Source: Flaccisagitta enflata
Taxonomy: Eukaryota > Chaetognatha > Sagittoidea > Aphragmophora
Assembly (NCBI GenBank): GCA_965153355.1
Contig: OZ231128.1
Coordinates: 2,604,001 to 2,668,000 of the forward strand
Length of the DNA: 64,000 nucleotides
Direction of reading: 5' to 3'
Within the stretch, counting starts at the first letter, position 1. Each line of letters begins with the position of its first letter. The notes below the pieces were generated by a model. The model did not search any database and was not told the DNA's origin. It saw only the letters and a list, made by a program, of their open reading frames with translations. The position numbers were made by a program, and so were the translations under genes. Shown in pieces: positions 49,222 through 62,689 of the stretch.

Positions 49222-52018
49222 AAGGACGGATACACAGCCAATCCGAAGTCGCTGGCGGGTTGGCAGGGGCAGTATGTTGATGAGCGGGGGCTATAATGTT
49301 GCCGGACAGGAGCTGTAATGCTAGAAAATCGCTTTTTTTTTTACATATGTATATATTTCGGCCAATTCCGCGTCATTCAAATTTTCGTGCAACGGATCTT
49401 CGGATCTTTGGATCTGCCTACACAGACTCTTATACCATCTTGGCCAAAACAGAAGTCTTACCTTTATGTCTAATTTGTGATGAAACAGCATTAAAAAAAA
49501 ACTATTAAAATGAGTAACTATTAGAAAGAGCTTGAAAAAATCTTCAAATGGCACAAGCAGAGCTCAGTAGCTCAATTTGTTTAGATTTTAGAGCTAAAAG
49601 AGTGAAAACATTCACCTCAACAAAAAACAGAAAATATGCAAAAAAATGAGGGGAAAAAATTGACTCGTCTATTTTCACTTTTCCTTGGCTTACCGTGATA
49701 TAATCATATAAAAATTGGTGACCATTGGTAAGCGCTTCAAAAAATCTGCCTAACGCCGCCAAGCGGATTTTTTTAGTTCAAATCGTTTAGATTTTATATC
49801 AAAATGAATAAACCTTGATCTGGAAGCGCTAAAGACAAAAATTGTTAATAAAATCAAAGGACTTGTTTGACAAACTTGTTCAAAAATCCTTCATCTATGT
49901 CTTCCTGAATGATTACAAATAAAATTTGGTACCAAAAAGGCCTAAACTAATTATTTTTACAGAAAAATTGAATTTTGTACAGGAAATAAAAGCAATGAAT
50001 AACTATACTGTTTTACTTGGACTTTTATTTTGCCAAGATGGTAAAGTCACTGCAATTATACAATTACATAATTGCACAAATGCATAATTGCATAACAACA
50101 TAATAACATTGCATAATTGACCCTGATAATGACTAAAACGCAATAAATAGTAGTCAATTATACCGGGTCATCAATCTCGACTGGGAAAAAGTGTTAAGCT
50201 TTTGCTCTCAGCTGCTTCTCTCACTGATATGCAAATTTGTTTTCAGTAAAGAGTCTATGTTGACGTTTTTTGTGTAAAAATTTCATTAGTCTGAGTTAAA
50301 AATCAATCTGCCAACATATTTTAAGAAAAACAAGCATTTTCAGATATAGCTGAATTTAGCTTTAGTTTATCAAAACTGTTTTTCTTTGATTTGCTCTCAT
50401 TTCTCACTGGATTGAGCAGCGAATGTCAAATTTGTCTCAGTTGAAGATATTTTTATGAATTTTAAAAAACATCTTTAATTCAAGACTATTTTAGCATTTG
50501 TAGCTTAAACTGATCAAAAATGAGAGAAAATACTGTTGATGAAAAATGGATAAATTGAGCTTCAGCCACAAATACATGTTTTACTTCTAATTGATGTTGT
50601 GGACAAAATATTTGACACAGACCAATGAAATTTTTACACAAAAACGTCAAACGTAGTACCATGCTGTGAAATAACGTGTTTTGAGGTTTAAAGAATCGAC
50701 ATAGCTTTTCCCAGAATAGCTATTCCACCCTGAAAAAGGTCTGAATAGATCTTGAAGTGCAGTTTTTTATGTCACCATTTTTGTATTTGCGTTTTTGAAA
50801 GTTTTGGAAGAGCTGCTGGGAGTTTAAAGTAAACAATATTATCCAGTTAATCAACCATGGTAAAGAAAAAAAATGGACAACTTCTTTTACTAGTTTTCAC
50901 AACTATTGGCCTGAACTACAAAATCTATGACTGTTTAAAAGCTCTGCAAAAATCTTCAAAACATGACGTTGCAGGACATTGTAGCTTCATTCATTAGAAA
51001 TGGCAAAAGATTAAGAAAATCACAAATTGAAAAATGCCCTTCAATTTTTTTTTCCATCGAGAAATTTTTTTTTACTTTTTGTTTTTGTCAATTACGTAAC
51101 TCAGGATTGTCTTAGCTTCTCGATATCCATGAGCAAATTAAAGAGCCATGAATTTTCCATCAGACGGAGCAAAGAACAAATTTCCCACTCAATTTGTTCA
51201 ATTTCTATGTTACAATAAAGATAGCCTATGAAAATCAGGTGTTACTGACTTTCCAAATTCTTTTTGACCACCTGTCTTCTTTCATTCTTCTGCCATTTCT
51301 AAACGGATAAAGATATGACAACCAGCAAGGTCTCATTAGAAAGATCTTTCTTCAGAGCTTCAAAATGGTCATGATTTTGCCATGTTTTTCTTTATTGCTT
51401 GGATGTGAAACGCCAACAAACAAGTAGTTTCCATTTTTTTTTGCCATAATTATCCGGATTAAAGATGCTGGTTATGGCTGTTTTCAAACTTACATAGTGG
51501 GGCATATTTAAAAAGGCAGATAAAAAATTGGTGACAAAAAAACTGCACTTCAAGATTATCAGACCTTTTTTTCGAGATTTCAATAACTTTTCTGGAAAAG
51601 CTATGTTGATTCTTTAAACCTCAAAACGCGTGAAACACCCTGTAAAAGGAAACAAATTCCAGACCAGTGAGAGGAAGCAGCTGAGAGCAAAAGCTTAACA
51701 CTTTTTCCCAGTCGAGATTGATGACCCGGTATTGGGGAAGAAAGACTGACAGAAAATAGTAGCTTGACAACTGTAAATAGACTCATCAGTCATGATCCAA
51801 TGGGGATTCCATGTAAAAAAAGAATCATTCTTTTTAATCGCTTTTTGATCCGCAGTAAGGTCCGAAGGTCCAGAGGTCGGTAACGCGAAATTCTGGAGGA
51901 GCATTACGGCCCCTGCCCAGCAACATTAGAGCCCCCACCTACATACTGCCCTGCACACCCGCATTACTGCCCCTGCCTACCCGCAAACGACTTCGTTTTA
52001 GCCATGCAACCGGCCTTG
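49222..52018. mobile_element. 2.8-kb composite bounded by inverted hairpin-family 5' ends
   Basis: Left GGACGGATACACAGCCAATC, CGAAGTCGCTGGCGGG, TTGGCAGGGGCAGT; right CTGCCCCTGCCTACCCGC, AAACGACTTCGTTTTAGCC, AACCGGCCTTGTT. Inside are the TA-MITE family and the foldback 50161-51733. Short protein-like frames at 49345-49420 and 51780-51905 lie in its arms. Confidence 0.6.
50161..51733. repeat. Foldback with near-perfect 60-bp ends
   Basis: TACCGGGTCATCAATCTCGA, CTGGGAAAAAGTGTTAAGC, TTTTGCTCTCAGCTGCTTC at the left is repeated inverted at 51645-51733 with one or two changes. TTGACGTTTTTTGTGTAAAA marks it as R4 family. Confidence 0.85.
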
Positions 52019-52217
52019 TTTCTTTTATCCGTCAACATCCAACACTCATCTCTTTATTCATTTATGTGTCAAACGAGTAGCCTCTAGGGGTGCATGTAAG
52101 AATATTCATGAGGGGGACCTTTTGAGGGTACCCCCATGGGGCCCAACATGTGATGATCCCTCATCACTCGCAAAGTGAAGAAAAAAAAGTACGTAAGTGG
52201 TGCTAACAAACGATTAC

Positions 52218-52581
<364 letters not shown>

Positions 52582-52724
52582 ATGGAAAGATAGATACAGT
52601 GGAGCACCGCTAGAGAGCACCCGCTATCAGGGCATGCCCTCTTGTAAGGCATAGCATTTATTGTCCCAGAAAATATTACGTAATTATTTCTACAGTAGCA
52701 ATAAGGCAACTTCACTATGAGAAT

Positions 52725-53535
52725 AGTTGCAAAAGCGTTAGATGGTCAGCAGTACCCGTTGCTCTTGTAAGTGTGTGGATGTGTGATGGTGAGAGGGGCA
52801 GCGGCCCCGAAGGGGCCAATGACCTATGCTGTTTTTATTGTTTTGAACCTTGGACCAGGATTTGTGCTTTAAGGCTGGAATATGGGATTTCAGCTTAAAG
52901 GCTAGGATTTGGGTCTCAAGGCTGCGATTTGGGCCTTGAGGTTAAGATTTGGGCCTTGTGCTGGAATTGGGGCCATGTGGCCGGATATTTAGCCTCAAGG
53001 CTGGATTCTGGGTTTGAGGCTCGATTCTGAGCCTTGAGGCTGGATTTTAAGCTTTAAGGCTGGAATTTGAGGCTTGAAGCTGGAATATGAGCCTCACGGT
53101 TGGAATTTGAGCGTCAAGGCTGGAATTTGAGCCTTGAGGCTGGAAGTTTGGCTTAAACACTAGATTTTAGTGCTGACAATTGAGCCTCGAGGCAGGCAAT
53201 GGAGTCTCGAGGCTGACAATTAAGCCTCGAGGCTGACACTTGAGCCTTGAGGCGGGGATTTGAGTCTCAAGGCTGACAATTGAGCCTGGAGGCGGACATT
53301 TGAGCCTCGAAGCTGACAATTAAGTCACGAGGCTGACAATTGAGCCTCGAGGCTGACAATTGAGCCTCGAGGCTGACAATTAAGCCTCGAGGCTGACAAT
53401 TGAGCCTCGAGGCTAGATTTTGGGCTTTAAGGCTGGTTGAGGGGGTGGACGGAGAAGGAGGAGGAGGAGGAGAAGAAGAAGGATGAAAATTTTCTCCTGT
53501 GTGAAAGCATAGGTCATCGGCCCCTTCGGGGCCGC
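52725..53535. mobile_element. TIR-minisatellite element
   Basis: AATAGTTGCAAAAGCGTTAG, ATGGTCAGCAGTACCCGTTG, then GGGCAGCGGCCCCGAAGGGG. Core of (TTGAGCCTCGAGGCTGACAA)n and GGAATTTGAGCCTTGAGGCT units at 52860-53430. Ends GTGTGAAAGCATAGGTCATC and CCCTTCGGGGCCGCTGCCC. Confidence 0.78.
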
Positions 53536-53594
53536 TGCCCAAAAAGGAAAAGGAACAAGGCCACGCCCGGTATGCATGGATTGGCAAGGAGTGT

Positions 53595-53790
<196 letters not shown>

Positions 53791-54000
53791 AAAAAAGTGA
53801 GATAGAATGAGAGAATTAACTGGTAAATGAAAATGAATTAAAGTGATGAAAGTATGAAAATTAAATTTGGAGAAAAAAAATTGAAAAAAGGTACAGAAAG
53901 GAAGGACAGAAAAAGAAGTCGTTACTGCATGAGAAAATGAAATCGAGAAATGAAAAATGGTAACGCCTTGTGAGTGAAACCACGCTCTCTCTGGCTTGCC

Positions 54001-54240
<240 letters not shown>

Positions 54241-54946
54241 AGACGTTGATACTTCAGACTGCATACGTAGTTATCTCACCTTCAGGAGCAATGGACGCCC
54301 ACGCAATGCCGCTTTTTACTAATTCAACAAACATCTTCAGGTGGTGTTTGTAACATCTGGTTATCCGAGCGTGATGGAAATGAGGACCAATTACAAGAGT
54401 TGCGACTTTTCAGAAGTCTACCGGTAAAAAGAGTGTTTGCCCTTTTGTTTATCATAGTTTAACATGGCGTAGACGGAATCAGAACAACATCACGTTTGAC
54501 ACTTGTCTGTATCACCCCGGCTAACCCTAACCCTAAATCACACCAAACCTTACCTTTACTCTTAAAACAAACTAATCCCAATACTAATCCTAGCCCTAAG
54601 ACCAACCGACTGAGTTCTAGAGATTAAAAAAAAAACCAAAAGGGTCAATACCAAAGCTTGATCGAAACCAAAATGTTTTAAAAACTAGATATTCAGGTCA
54701 ATTGAAAATCAACAAAAGACACTATCACAATCTAAAACACGTACTAAAATTGTACTATAAATGAAATTAAAAGAAAAACGTAAGAACGGAGCTTTTGAAG
54801 ATGGAGAGTAGAGCCGCGCGAGTTAATCGAAAAGTATAATTGGATGACAATTTTGTCTTACTAATCGATTACAGGTTTTGCATTATAAAAACCGACAGCA
54901 ATCGGTTACTTGCCTGCCTCTACCAACCCACTTGCCAATCTGCCAT
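54241..54946. other. No gene; degenerate CCCTAA tract
   Basis: 54518-54600 has CTAACCCTAACCCTAA and decayed variants. The remainder is AT-rich. Confidence 0.45.
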
Positions 54947-54947
54947 T

Positions 54948-55004
<57 letters not shown>

Positions 55005-55117
55005 CGCTAAATACTAGGTTCCAAGGTCAGTTAGTCCATTGGTCTCTCTCATATGGTCCGCAACTTCAACAATACAATTGATATTCATAAGACATATGGC
55101 CTGGTGTTCTCAGACAC

Positions 55118-55180
<63 letters not shown>

Positions 55181-55294
55181 GCGACTTCAACAATACATTT
55201 TTGATTTTCATGGTCCATACAGTCAGGTGTCCACAGTCACCTGATCGTAGTCACGTGGATCATTAACTTACTATGGTAATCGCGTCTCTGTCTC

Positions 55295-55344
<50 letters not shown>

Positions 55345-55457
55345 CGCCAAATACTAGGTTCCAAGGTCAGTTAATCCATTGCTCTCTCTCATATGGTCCG
55401 CGACTTCAACAATACGTTTGATTTTCATAAGACATATGGCCTGGTGTTCTCAGACAT

Positions 55458-55519
<62 letters not shown>

Positions 55520-55585
55520 CCAAATACCTGATGGTAGTCACTTAACTGGGTAAACTACTCATGGTAATCGTTCTCCCTCTCTCTC

Positions 55586-55634
<49 letters not shown>

Positions 55635-55635
55635 T
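54947..55635. repeat. Tandem duplicated block with five (CT)n arrays
   Basis: CT at 54949-55001, 55121-55177, 55300-55341, 55461-55515 and 55574-55630. The spacers CACGCTAAATACTAGGTTCC, TCATATGGTCCGCAACTTC and GACATATGGCCTGGTGTTCT after the first array are repeated after the third (CACGCCAAATACTAGGTTCC), so a unit of about 340 bp is duplicated. Confidence 0.88.
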
Positions 55636-56901
55636 TCTCTATTTCCCTCGTGTTTATTTTGCGTATGAAAACGCTGACATGTGATGGTGCCAAACAAATC
55701 ACGTTGTTAAACTAGCTGAGCTTTAATGTTGATCATCATATCTTGTTATTCTAAAGAGAAAGAAAGACTTTCACAATGTTAAAAACAGTTTGACAGTAAC
55801 AAAAGATCAATACTCATAGAAACTAACTGTAGTGCCGTTCACGCAACTTCATATGTGACACGTTACATCAGAAGCAACAAGTGAAAATTGTTCTGAAAAA
55901 CCGGAAAAAAGAAACCGGAAACCGCGGTTTCAGCGCCAACCGCCGGAAACGGAAGTCGCGTGGCAATTAGGAGGCGCGTCGAAATCGCGCCGAAATCGTG
56001 GCGGAAATGTTCTGCCGCAACGCTCTAATGGAGAGCAGTTGTAAGAGCTAGATTATAAAGTCTGCTTGTGAAACGACCTTTTGGCCTAGTAGGATAACAG
56101 TGAATGAGAAACAGATAAGGAAAACGGGAAAATGACCGAATTCGTTTTTGAAACATTACAAAAAAGAGAGAGAAAAAAGAACAGAGCAAAAAGCAGACAA
56201 ACACGAAAACGAAATCAAATCTTAAGTAAGAAAACAAATTCATTTTTTTTCTCTTTTAAGAATTTCAACGGGAAAGGAAGCCCATTAGAGAAACGCACTT
56301 TCTTTTCATCAAAAATTCTGAAAAAGAAATAACGAATAAAACAATACATCGATGGACATTCAGACGGAATAATAAATGCAAACAATGTAACTTTGATGGT
56401 AAGATACTTCATAGCATCTCGCCCATATCTGGCCTAAACACGATTGTGTGTACACCTGGTCCAAATACTTTTTGTTCGTTAGGCTTTTGTTCGTTAGGCT
56501 CAAAATTGATTCCTTTTGATATGTTTTATAAGCCACGGCGAAATTGAAATTTTTATGTGTGCGACGATTCCTCAGACAAAGATTTTGTCTTACAGAGGAG
56601 TCGTAAAAGCGTTCTGACGACCTTTGGAAAAGAGATAAAAATTCGGGAAAGAAATAGATAAAAAAAAACAAACCGCAGTGGATACAAAATGGCCTTCAGA
56701 AATCTTTGCTCAACTTCCACTTGTCACAAAACAAACAGTGAAATAAACAGAAAAGAAGCAAATTAATGACCTGAGAGCCCTTTGCAGTCTCTGGATAGAT
56801 CCGTTGAGTTACCGCAGAGCAAACAAAAAACAACGTTTGATATACGATTGGCTTAGGTGGGGACAAGGATAGTGAACGGTGGCTGCTGTGGATGTGATTA
56901 A
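55636..56901. other. No gene recognised
   Basis: Contains a CG-rich palindromic patch GAAACCGGAAACCGCGGTTT near 55910-55930 and AT-rich DNA. No splice-supported frames. Confidence 0.4.
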
Positions 56902-57178
56902 AACAAGGCCGATCAGGCAACGATACGTCCTGACTGTGACTTCATGTGCAGCAAAATTCGCGCTGATTGTGTGTGACACATGGGTAGACATTTTATCCGA
57001 CATAAGGGTCAAAAGAGCTCTCAAAACACGTGTATCGATCGTTTGATTCAGTATACGATCTCGCCGTGGCCAAAAATAGCTGAGAAACGCGATTATGCAG
57101 GAGGCGTAATGGACGGACGGACGGACAGATGGATGGACGGACAGACTCTCTTGTAGAGATGCGAGGATGCATCTAATA
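56902..57178 (+). mobile_element. Hairpin-family element, GATGCG stem subfamily
   Basis: AACAAGGCCGATCAGGCAAC start, CGATACGTCCTGACTG box, GACGGACGGACGGACAGATGG tract, CTCTTGTAGA, stem GATGCGAGGATGCATC (57158-57173). Relative of 29447-29800. Confidence 0.82.
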
Positions 57179-57259
57179 ACGCCCCTGGACTCAAACAAGG
57201 CCAGTTGTCTCGATGTCTTGTCTCGGTTTATAACCTGGTTGAAACCGAGATTCTACGTA

Positions 57260-58062
57260 ACGGCCAAATATACGGCAACCCCAGTCGCGTGCGGGTGCTG
57301 GTATGGTCACTGGAGCATTTGGGCAGAACGAGAAGCGGTGAGATCAAAGACCGCAAAAACATTAAACAGGTCACCCAAGGGCAATATGTGGTCAGCGATA
57401 CCCGTTGCCCTGCTTTGAGTGATTAACTGGAGTGAGGGGAAGAGGCAGCGGCCCCAAAGGACGAAGTCCTTGGTAGGAACACAGGGGGACTTTCGTTCAT
57501 TCTGCCGGAAGAAATGGATGAGATGCGAGAGGCTGACTGGAAGACCTTCAAGAGCTCAAATTGAGGTCTAAGAAGGCTGATCAAGGCCTAGAATGCCACC
57601 AGCTTTGGGGAGGGCTGACTTGATGCCAATAGAATGGGAATAAGGTTTATAAGGTAAGAGGACTGATTAGAAGCTCCAAGGAGAGCAATAAATTGAGGCT
57701 TAGATAGTTGATTTCAGGCCTGAGAGGCCAGGCTTGGAAGCTCCAGGGAGGCTGGATTTGAGGCTTGAGAGGTTGGATTGAGGTCTGAGAGGCTGGATTT
57801 GAGGCCTGGAGAGGCCAGATTGTGTGGGTCTGAGAGGCCAGATTTGAGGTCTCAGAGGCAAGAATTGAGGCCTGAGGAGCCTGATGGGGGGATGAACGGA
57901 CGGACGGACGGACAAACAAACAAACGGACAAATGAACGGACGAACAAAGGTCCAAGCGGTGAGATCAAAGACCGCAAAAACATTGCCCAAAAAGTAACAC
58001 GGTGACGGACGGACCGATGGGCTGACAAAGCGGGGTGTAGAGTCGCGTAGCACGCGACTAAA
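57260..58062 (+). mobile_element. Hairpin-family element carrying a nested TIR-minisatellite element
   Basis: 5' part GGCCAAATATACGGCAACCC, CAGTCGCGTGCGGGTGC; 3' part GACGGACGGACCGATGGG, AGTCGCGTAGCACGCGACT (58040-58058), AAAAA. About 57365-57985 is an inserted element (GGCAGCGGCCCCAAAGG, GAGGCTGGATTTGAGGC units). AAGCGGTGAGATCAAAGACC plus GCAAAAACATT appears on both sides (31 bp). Confidence 0.75.
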
Positions 58063-58350
58063 AAGCACCAATTTCCTTCAGTTTGGAAAAAGTTTCCATC
58101 TGATTTAGTGCGTCTAAGCGTCTCTATAACCGGGTCTGTTGGTTGTTCTGTCCGTAGCGCAAATGTTTTGATTACCAATCATGCGCAATGCGCATGTATT
58201 GGCTTGATTGAGTACGTCTCAATGCAATCTGCTTGTCCTTCGACCTCTTTGTCCTAAGATTTACTTTTTTAATCTCTCTCTCTCTCTCTATCTCTATCTC
58301 TATCTACTTCCTAATTTTATCTATTCTTATCTATCTCTATCTATCTCTCT

Positions 58351-58419
<69 letters not shown>

Positions 58420-58588
58420 AACTCGGCATACAAATGCTTATTCTTCGGAATTCATATTTTTGGTCGTGCCTGTGTTTATCCTCCCCTTCCCATCATCGAT
58501 TAACATTTGATTTCGGTGCGTGTGTGTCGATGATGAATAACAGGCTCTCTCTCTTTGGATCCGACTCCGTTTTCTTTCTCTCCCCTTT
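58063..58588. repeat. (CT)n with CTAT variants and unique flanks
   Basis: TCTATC words at 58275-58345, CT to 58416. Flanks have no gene signal. Confidence 0.8.
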
Positions 58589-59215
58589 TGGGCAGCGGCC
58601 CGGAAGGGGTCGATGACCTATGCTTTCACACATATGGGGAATTTTCTCCTCCTCCTCCTTCTCCTTCTTCTTCTCCTTCTCCGTCCCCCCCCCTGACCCG
58701 AATCCTACTATGAGGCCCAAATCCCAGTCACGAGGCCTAAATCCCAGCCTCAAGGTCCATATCCTATCCTTAAGGCCCAAATTCCATTCTTTAGACCAAA
58801 ATCCCAGTCTCAAGGCCCAAATTCCAGTTTGAGGCCCAAATCCCAGAGCTCAAGGCTCAAATCCCAGCCTTCGAGGCTCAAATCCCAGTCTGGAAGACCT
58901 AAATCTCTATACTAGGGCCCAAAATCCTAGCCCCTGAGGCCCAAATCTCAGCCTGAAGGCCCAAATTCTAGCCTTCCCAAGGCCAAAATCCTTGTCTTTT
59001 ATGCTCCAATACTGCCTAAAATGCCAACTCCTAAGGTTTCCAAATTCAAGCTCTTATAGCCCTAATCCCACTCATATAGATGAGAACCTTCATATGTGTG
59101 AAAGCATAAGTCATCGACCCCTTCGAAACCGCTGCCCTGCTCTTTCCCTCAAACTTAATCACAACCTACTTGGGCAGGGCACGGGTACCGCTGACCATCT
59201 GACGCTTTTGCGACT
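58589..59215. mobile_element. TIR-minisatellite element
   Basis: GGGCAGCGGCCCGGAAGGGG, TCACACATATGGGGAATTTT, (CTCAAGGCCCAAATTCCAG)n core 58700-58990, GTGTGAAAGCATAAGTCATC, then GCTGACCATCTGACGCTTTT plus GCGACTA, the complement of the 52725 start. Confidence 0.76.
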
Positions 59216-59429
59216 AATTGGTTTCTTTTTTTTTCATTCGTGCATATTTTGTTTGTCTGTTTCTTCCCTTTCCACCTGTTTGCCTCTCTTACTGTATCCT
59301 TCAAATTAACCCAGTTCCTTAAACATGATGCTACCAATATTTTCTCTCTTTCTCTCTCTTTCTCTCTCTCTCACTCACTCACTTACTCATTTACTCTCTT
59401 TCACTAATGCTTTAATCAGTCTCCTTCAC

Positions 59430-59464
<35 letters not shown>
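59216..59464. repeat. CT-rich tract and (CA)n
   Basis: CTTTCTCTCTC words at 59340-59400, CA at 59434-59462 directly beside the next MITE. Confidence 0.8.
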
Positions 59465-59465
<1 letters not shown>

Positions 59466-60050
59466 GTCGCCCAGAATAACTCATTTGCTAGATTTAATCC
59501 CTGCGGCTTTTTTGAAGATTATACAATGATAATACACCAGCAGCAAAATTTTGAAATTTATGGCAGAAGTATTAGGCCAAAGGTGATGTAAGGTCAAAAT
59601 TTCAAAAAGAGAATTTTATAAATCTGATTGCAGATTCATAATCCTTGCAAAAAACTGTCAAAAGAAAGTACTCTTCTTTTATTGATATTCCTTCAGGAAC
59701 ATAGTCAAAATGAAGGTCAAAGATCTAGATCGGGTCAAAATTGCTCTTTTGTTTAGAATTGGCCTTATTTAGATCTTTGACCTCAATTTTGACAATCTTT
59801 ACGAAGGAATATCAAAAAAAGAAGAGCACTTTCTTTTGACAGTTTTTTGCAAGGATCATGAATCTGCAATCAGATTGCAAAATTCTCGTTTTGAAATTTT
59901 GACCTTATATCACCTTTGACCTAACACTTCCGCCATAGAAAAATTTCAAAAAATTTTTTTTCTGCTGAATTCTTATTCTTTGGTGTATTTTCTTTGAGAA
60001 AAGCTGCAGGGATGAGTATTTTTCAGTAAAATGAGTTTTTCTGGGAGGTC
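59465..60050. mobile_element. 586-bp foldback MITE inserted at TA inside a (CA)n array
   Basis: TA/GGTCGCCCAGAATAACTC and AGTTTTTCTGGGAGGTC/TA are inverted. Long inner arms also pair (AAAACTGTCAAAAGAAAGTA / GCACTTTCTTTTGACAG). (CA)n flanks both sides (59434-59462, 60053-60082). Confidence 0.87.
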
Positions 60051-60082
<32 letters not shown>

Positions 60083-60086
<4 letters not shown>

Positions 60087-61213
60087 TCTTTCAGTTTGTA
60101 TTGTTTGTATTGTTTGTACAAATATTGATCAATAATCGGAAAATGATCTACTCTTATTGTTAGAAAAAAGTTTATACAGTTGCTCCCTTCCATACAGACC
60201 CAAGATTAACGAAAATCCGTCTCTAACTGTTAGAAAAATTACTTAATTCGTTCAATTTTATTTCTTTTCATCATTTGTATTGGCAGAGGCAGAAATCCTT
60301 TCGCATCCGTCATTGCGGGGCCGAATTGTATTATCATAAGAATAATGGTTACACAATGAGTTTTAAGAAGACAGAAGGCGACTATGAATAGTTGAAGGGG
60401 GATTCCTTGTGGAGGAGGAAGATGATTCTGAAGGCACGGAATACATCATAATCACATGATGATAGAATTGTATGGTTTGAGATGAGAACTCAAATATGGA
60501 GCGACGATGATTTACGCTCATAGGTTAGGACACACTGGCAGTTCAAGTTCAAGAGGGACAGGTGTTAAGGCAAACCGTCAGATGAACTAAGTCGCAAAGC
60601 AAACGATCAAAAAACATTATTTTCATCCATTTTTTAGGTTTAAAACACACTTAAAGCGTTTCCGTTTTGTTCTCTTTGTCCTTTACACCGGTGGGGGAAT
60701 AGCCCAGGTACCCATCGACATAATTGAACCGATTCCAAGTCAAGAAATAAGAAAGAAATAGCAAAAAACTATTTGGGAAATGCCAACAAAGAGAGAATCT
60801 AGCGTTGCAACATTTTCCTTCCACTTGAGTGTGATATCATATTTTCTTTGTATGATATAGACCCGGAGACTAAACAATTGGTCATGGGTGGTGCCATAGA
60901 CCTACGGTATGACTACTTTCGTTTGCTGGTATTTACTCCCAGCCAAAAAGCAAAAAATCCCTAAAAATATGTACCTCCCTCTGATTGCGAAGCCAATTTG
61001 CATATTTAGAGAAGTCAGGGAATGTAGATGTATTGTATCATCATAACTCACTCAAACACAAAACTGACTTTTGACCTTTGTCAGTTGGAACCCTGACCAT
61101 CATTAGGTCTCAAAAATTTTCCCTCCCAAAAGTTTTTTTCCGCTTATCTTGACCTTAGTCCAGAAAAAAGACCAAGGGTGACAGCTGTTGATAATATTAT
61201 TTCTTGGACGTAC
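60083..61213. other. No gene recognised
   Basis: Low-repeat DNA over 1.1 kb; no splice-flanked coding frame on either strand. Confidence 0.4.
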
Positions 61214-61975
61214 AGGGTCTAAGATCTCAACTGAAAAAAAGTATTAAGCTATTGTGCCTCAATGCTTCATTTTCATGATCTGAAATTAATTTTCTCTTTA
61301 AGAACTATGTTTGACGTTTTTTGTGTCAAAATTTCATTGGTCTAGGTTGAATAGTTTGTCTACAACCTCAACTTGAAGTAATTTTGGTATTTACAGTTGA
61401 GGCGAAATTAAGAATTGCTTACAAAAGTGTCTTACTTTAAACTGCTCTCATTTCTAAACGGCTTGAGCTGCAGATGCCAGATTTGTCTCAAATGAAAGAT
61501 AATTTGATGAAGTTTTTCATATTTCCTATGGTTGGTGAATGAATTGGCATAAAGAGCAAGTTTCATGTTCTTGAGATCGATTTTTTTGTCAAAATTCCTT
61601 TGATTTGTGGATTTTTCAATAAAAAGTACAACAAATAGGTTCTAAACTGTTTTCCTTTTTTTGATAGCTGAAACTACATTAAATTATTTTTCATCTGAGA
61701 CCAATCTGGCATCTGTAGCTCAAGCCGTTTAGAAATGAGATCAATTTAAAGAGGAACTGCCTTGTCAAACAACAATTTTCCTATATTTTACTCCTGAAAC
61801 TGCTCACACTTCGAATTGTCATAAAATAGAAACTATTTGACCTAAGTCTATGAAATTTTGATACAAAAAACGTCAAACAAAGTTCTTTAAGGAAAAATTG
61901 ATCTAGGATCACTCAGTTGACGCATCTCAGAGAAAAAGCTTAAAAGAATTTTTCAAACGAGATTGATGGCTGTGT
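61214..61975. repeat. Foldback R4 copy
   Basis: TGACGTTTTTTGTGTCAAAA, TTTCATTGGTCTAGG at 61312-61345 and the inverted CCTAAGTCTATGAAATTTTG, ATACAAAAAACGTCA at 61840-61875; TCTCATTTCTAAACGGCTTG is also inverted internally. Confidence 0.82.
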
Positions 61976-62177
61976 AAAATTCTAAGATGGCCTCTACGAG
62001 TCAAATTTTGCATTTTCAAGAACATAGCTGTGATCTCTAGTGAATGTCGAACAGAGCCATGTGTTTATTTTTTTGATTTTTTGCGTTTCTATGCAAACTT
62101 AGACTTTTACGCGAGAACACTCAAATGGAATTTTGCAGATTTTGTTTTCGGAAGATGTGGGTAAAAATGTGTGTAAC

Positions 62178-62630
<453 letters not shown>

Positions 62631-62689
62631 AGAAGTAAGCAAGGAACAGAAAGAAAACTAGTCATCCAAGGATCGCACATGGTCATGGT

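Noticed and set aside
49321-51904. Protein-like minus-strand segments at 49345-49420 and 51780-51905 considered as exons
   Set aside because: Both lie in the inverted arms of the 49222-52018 composite, so they are more likely element sequence.
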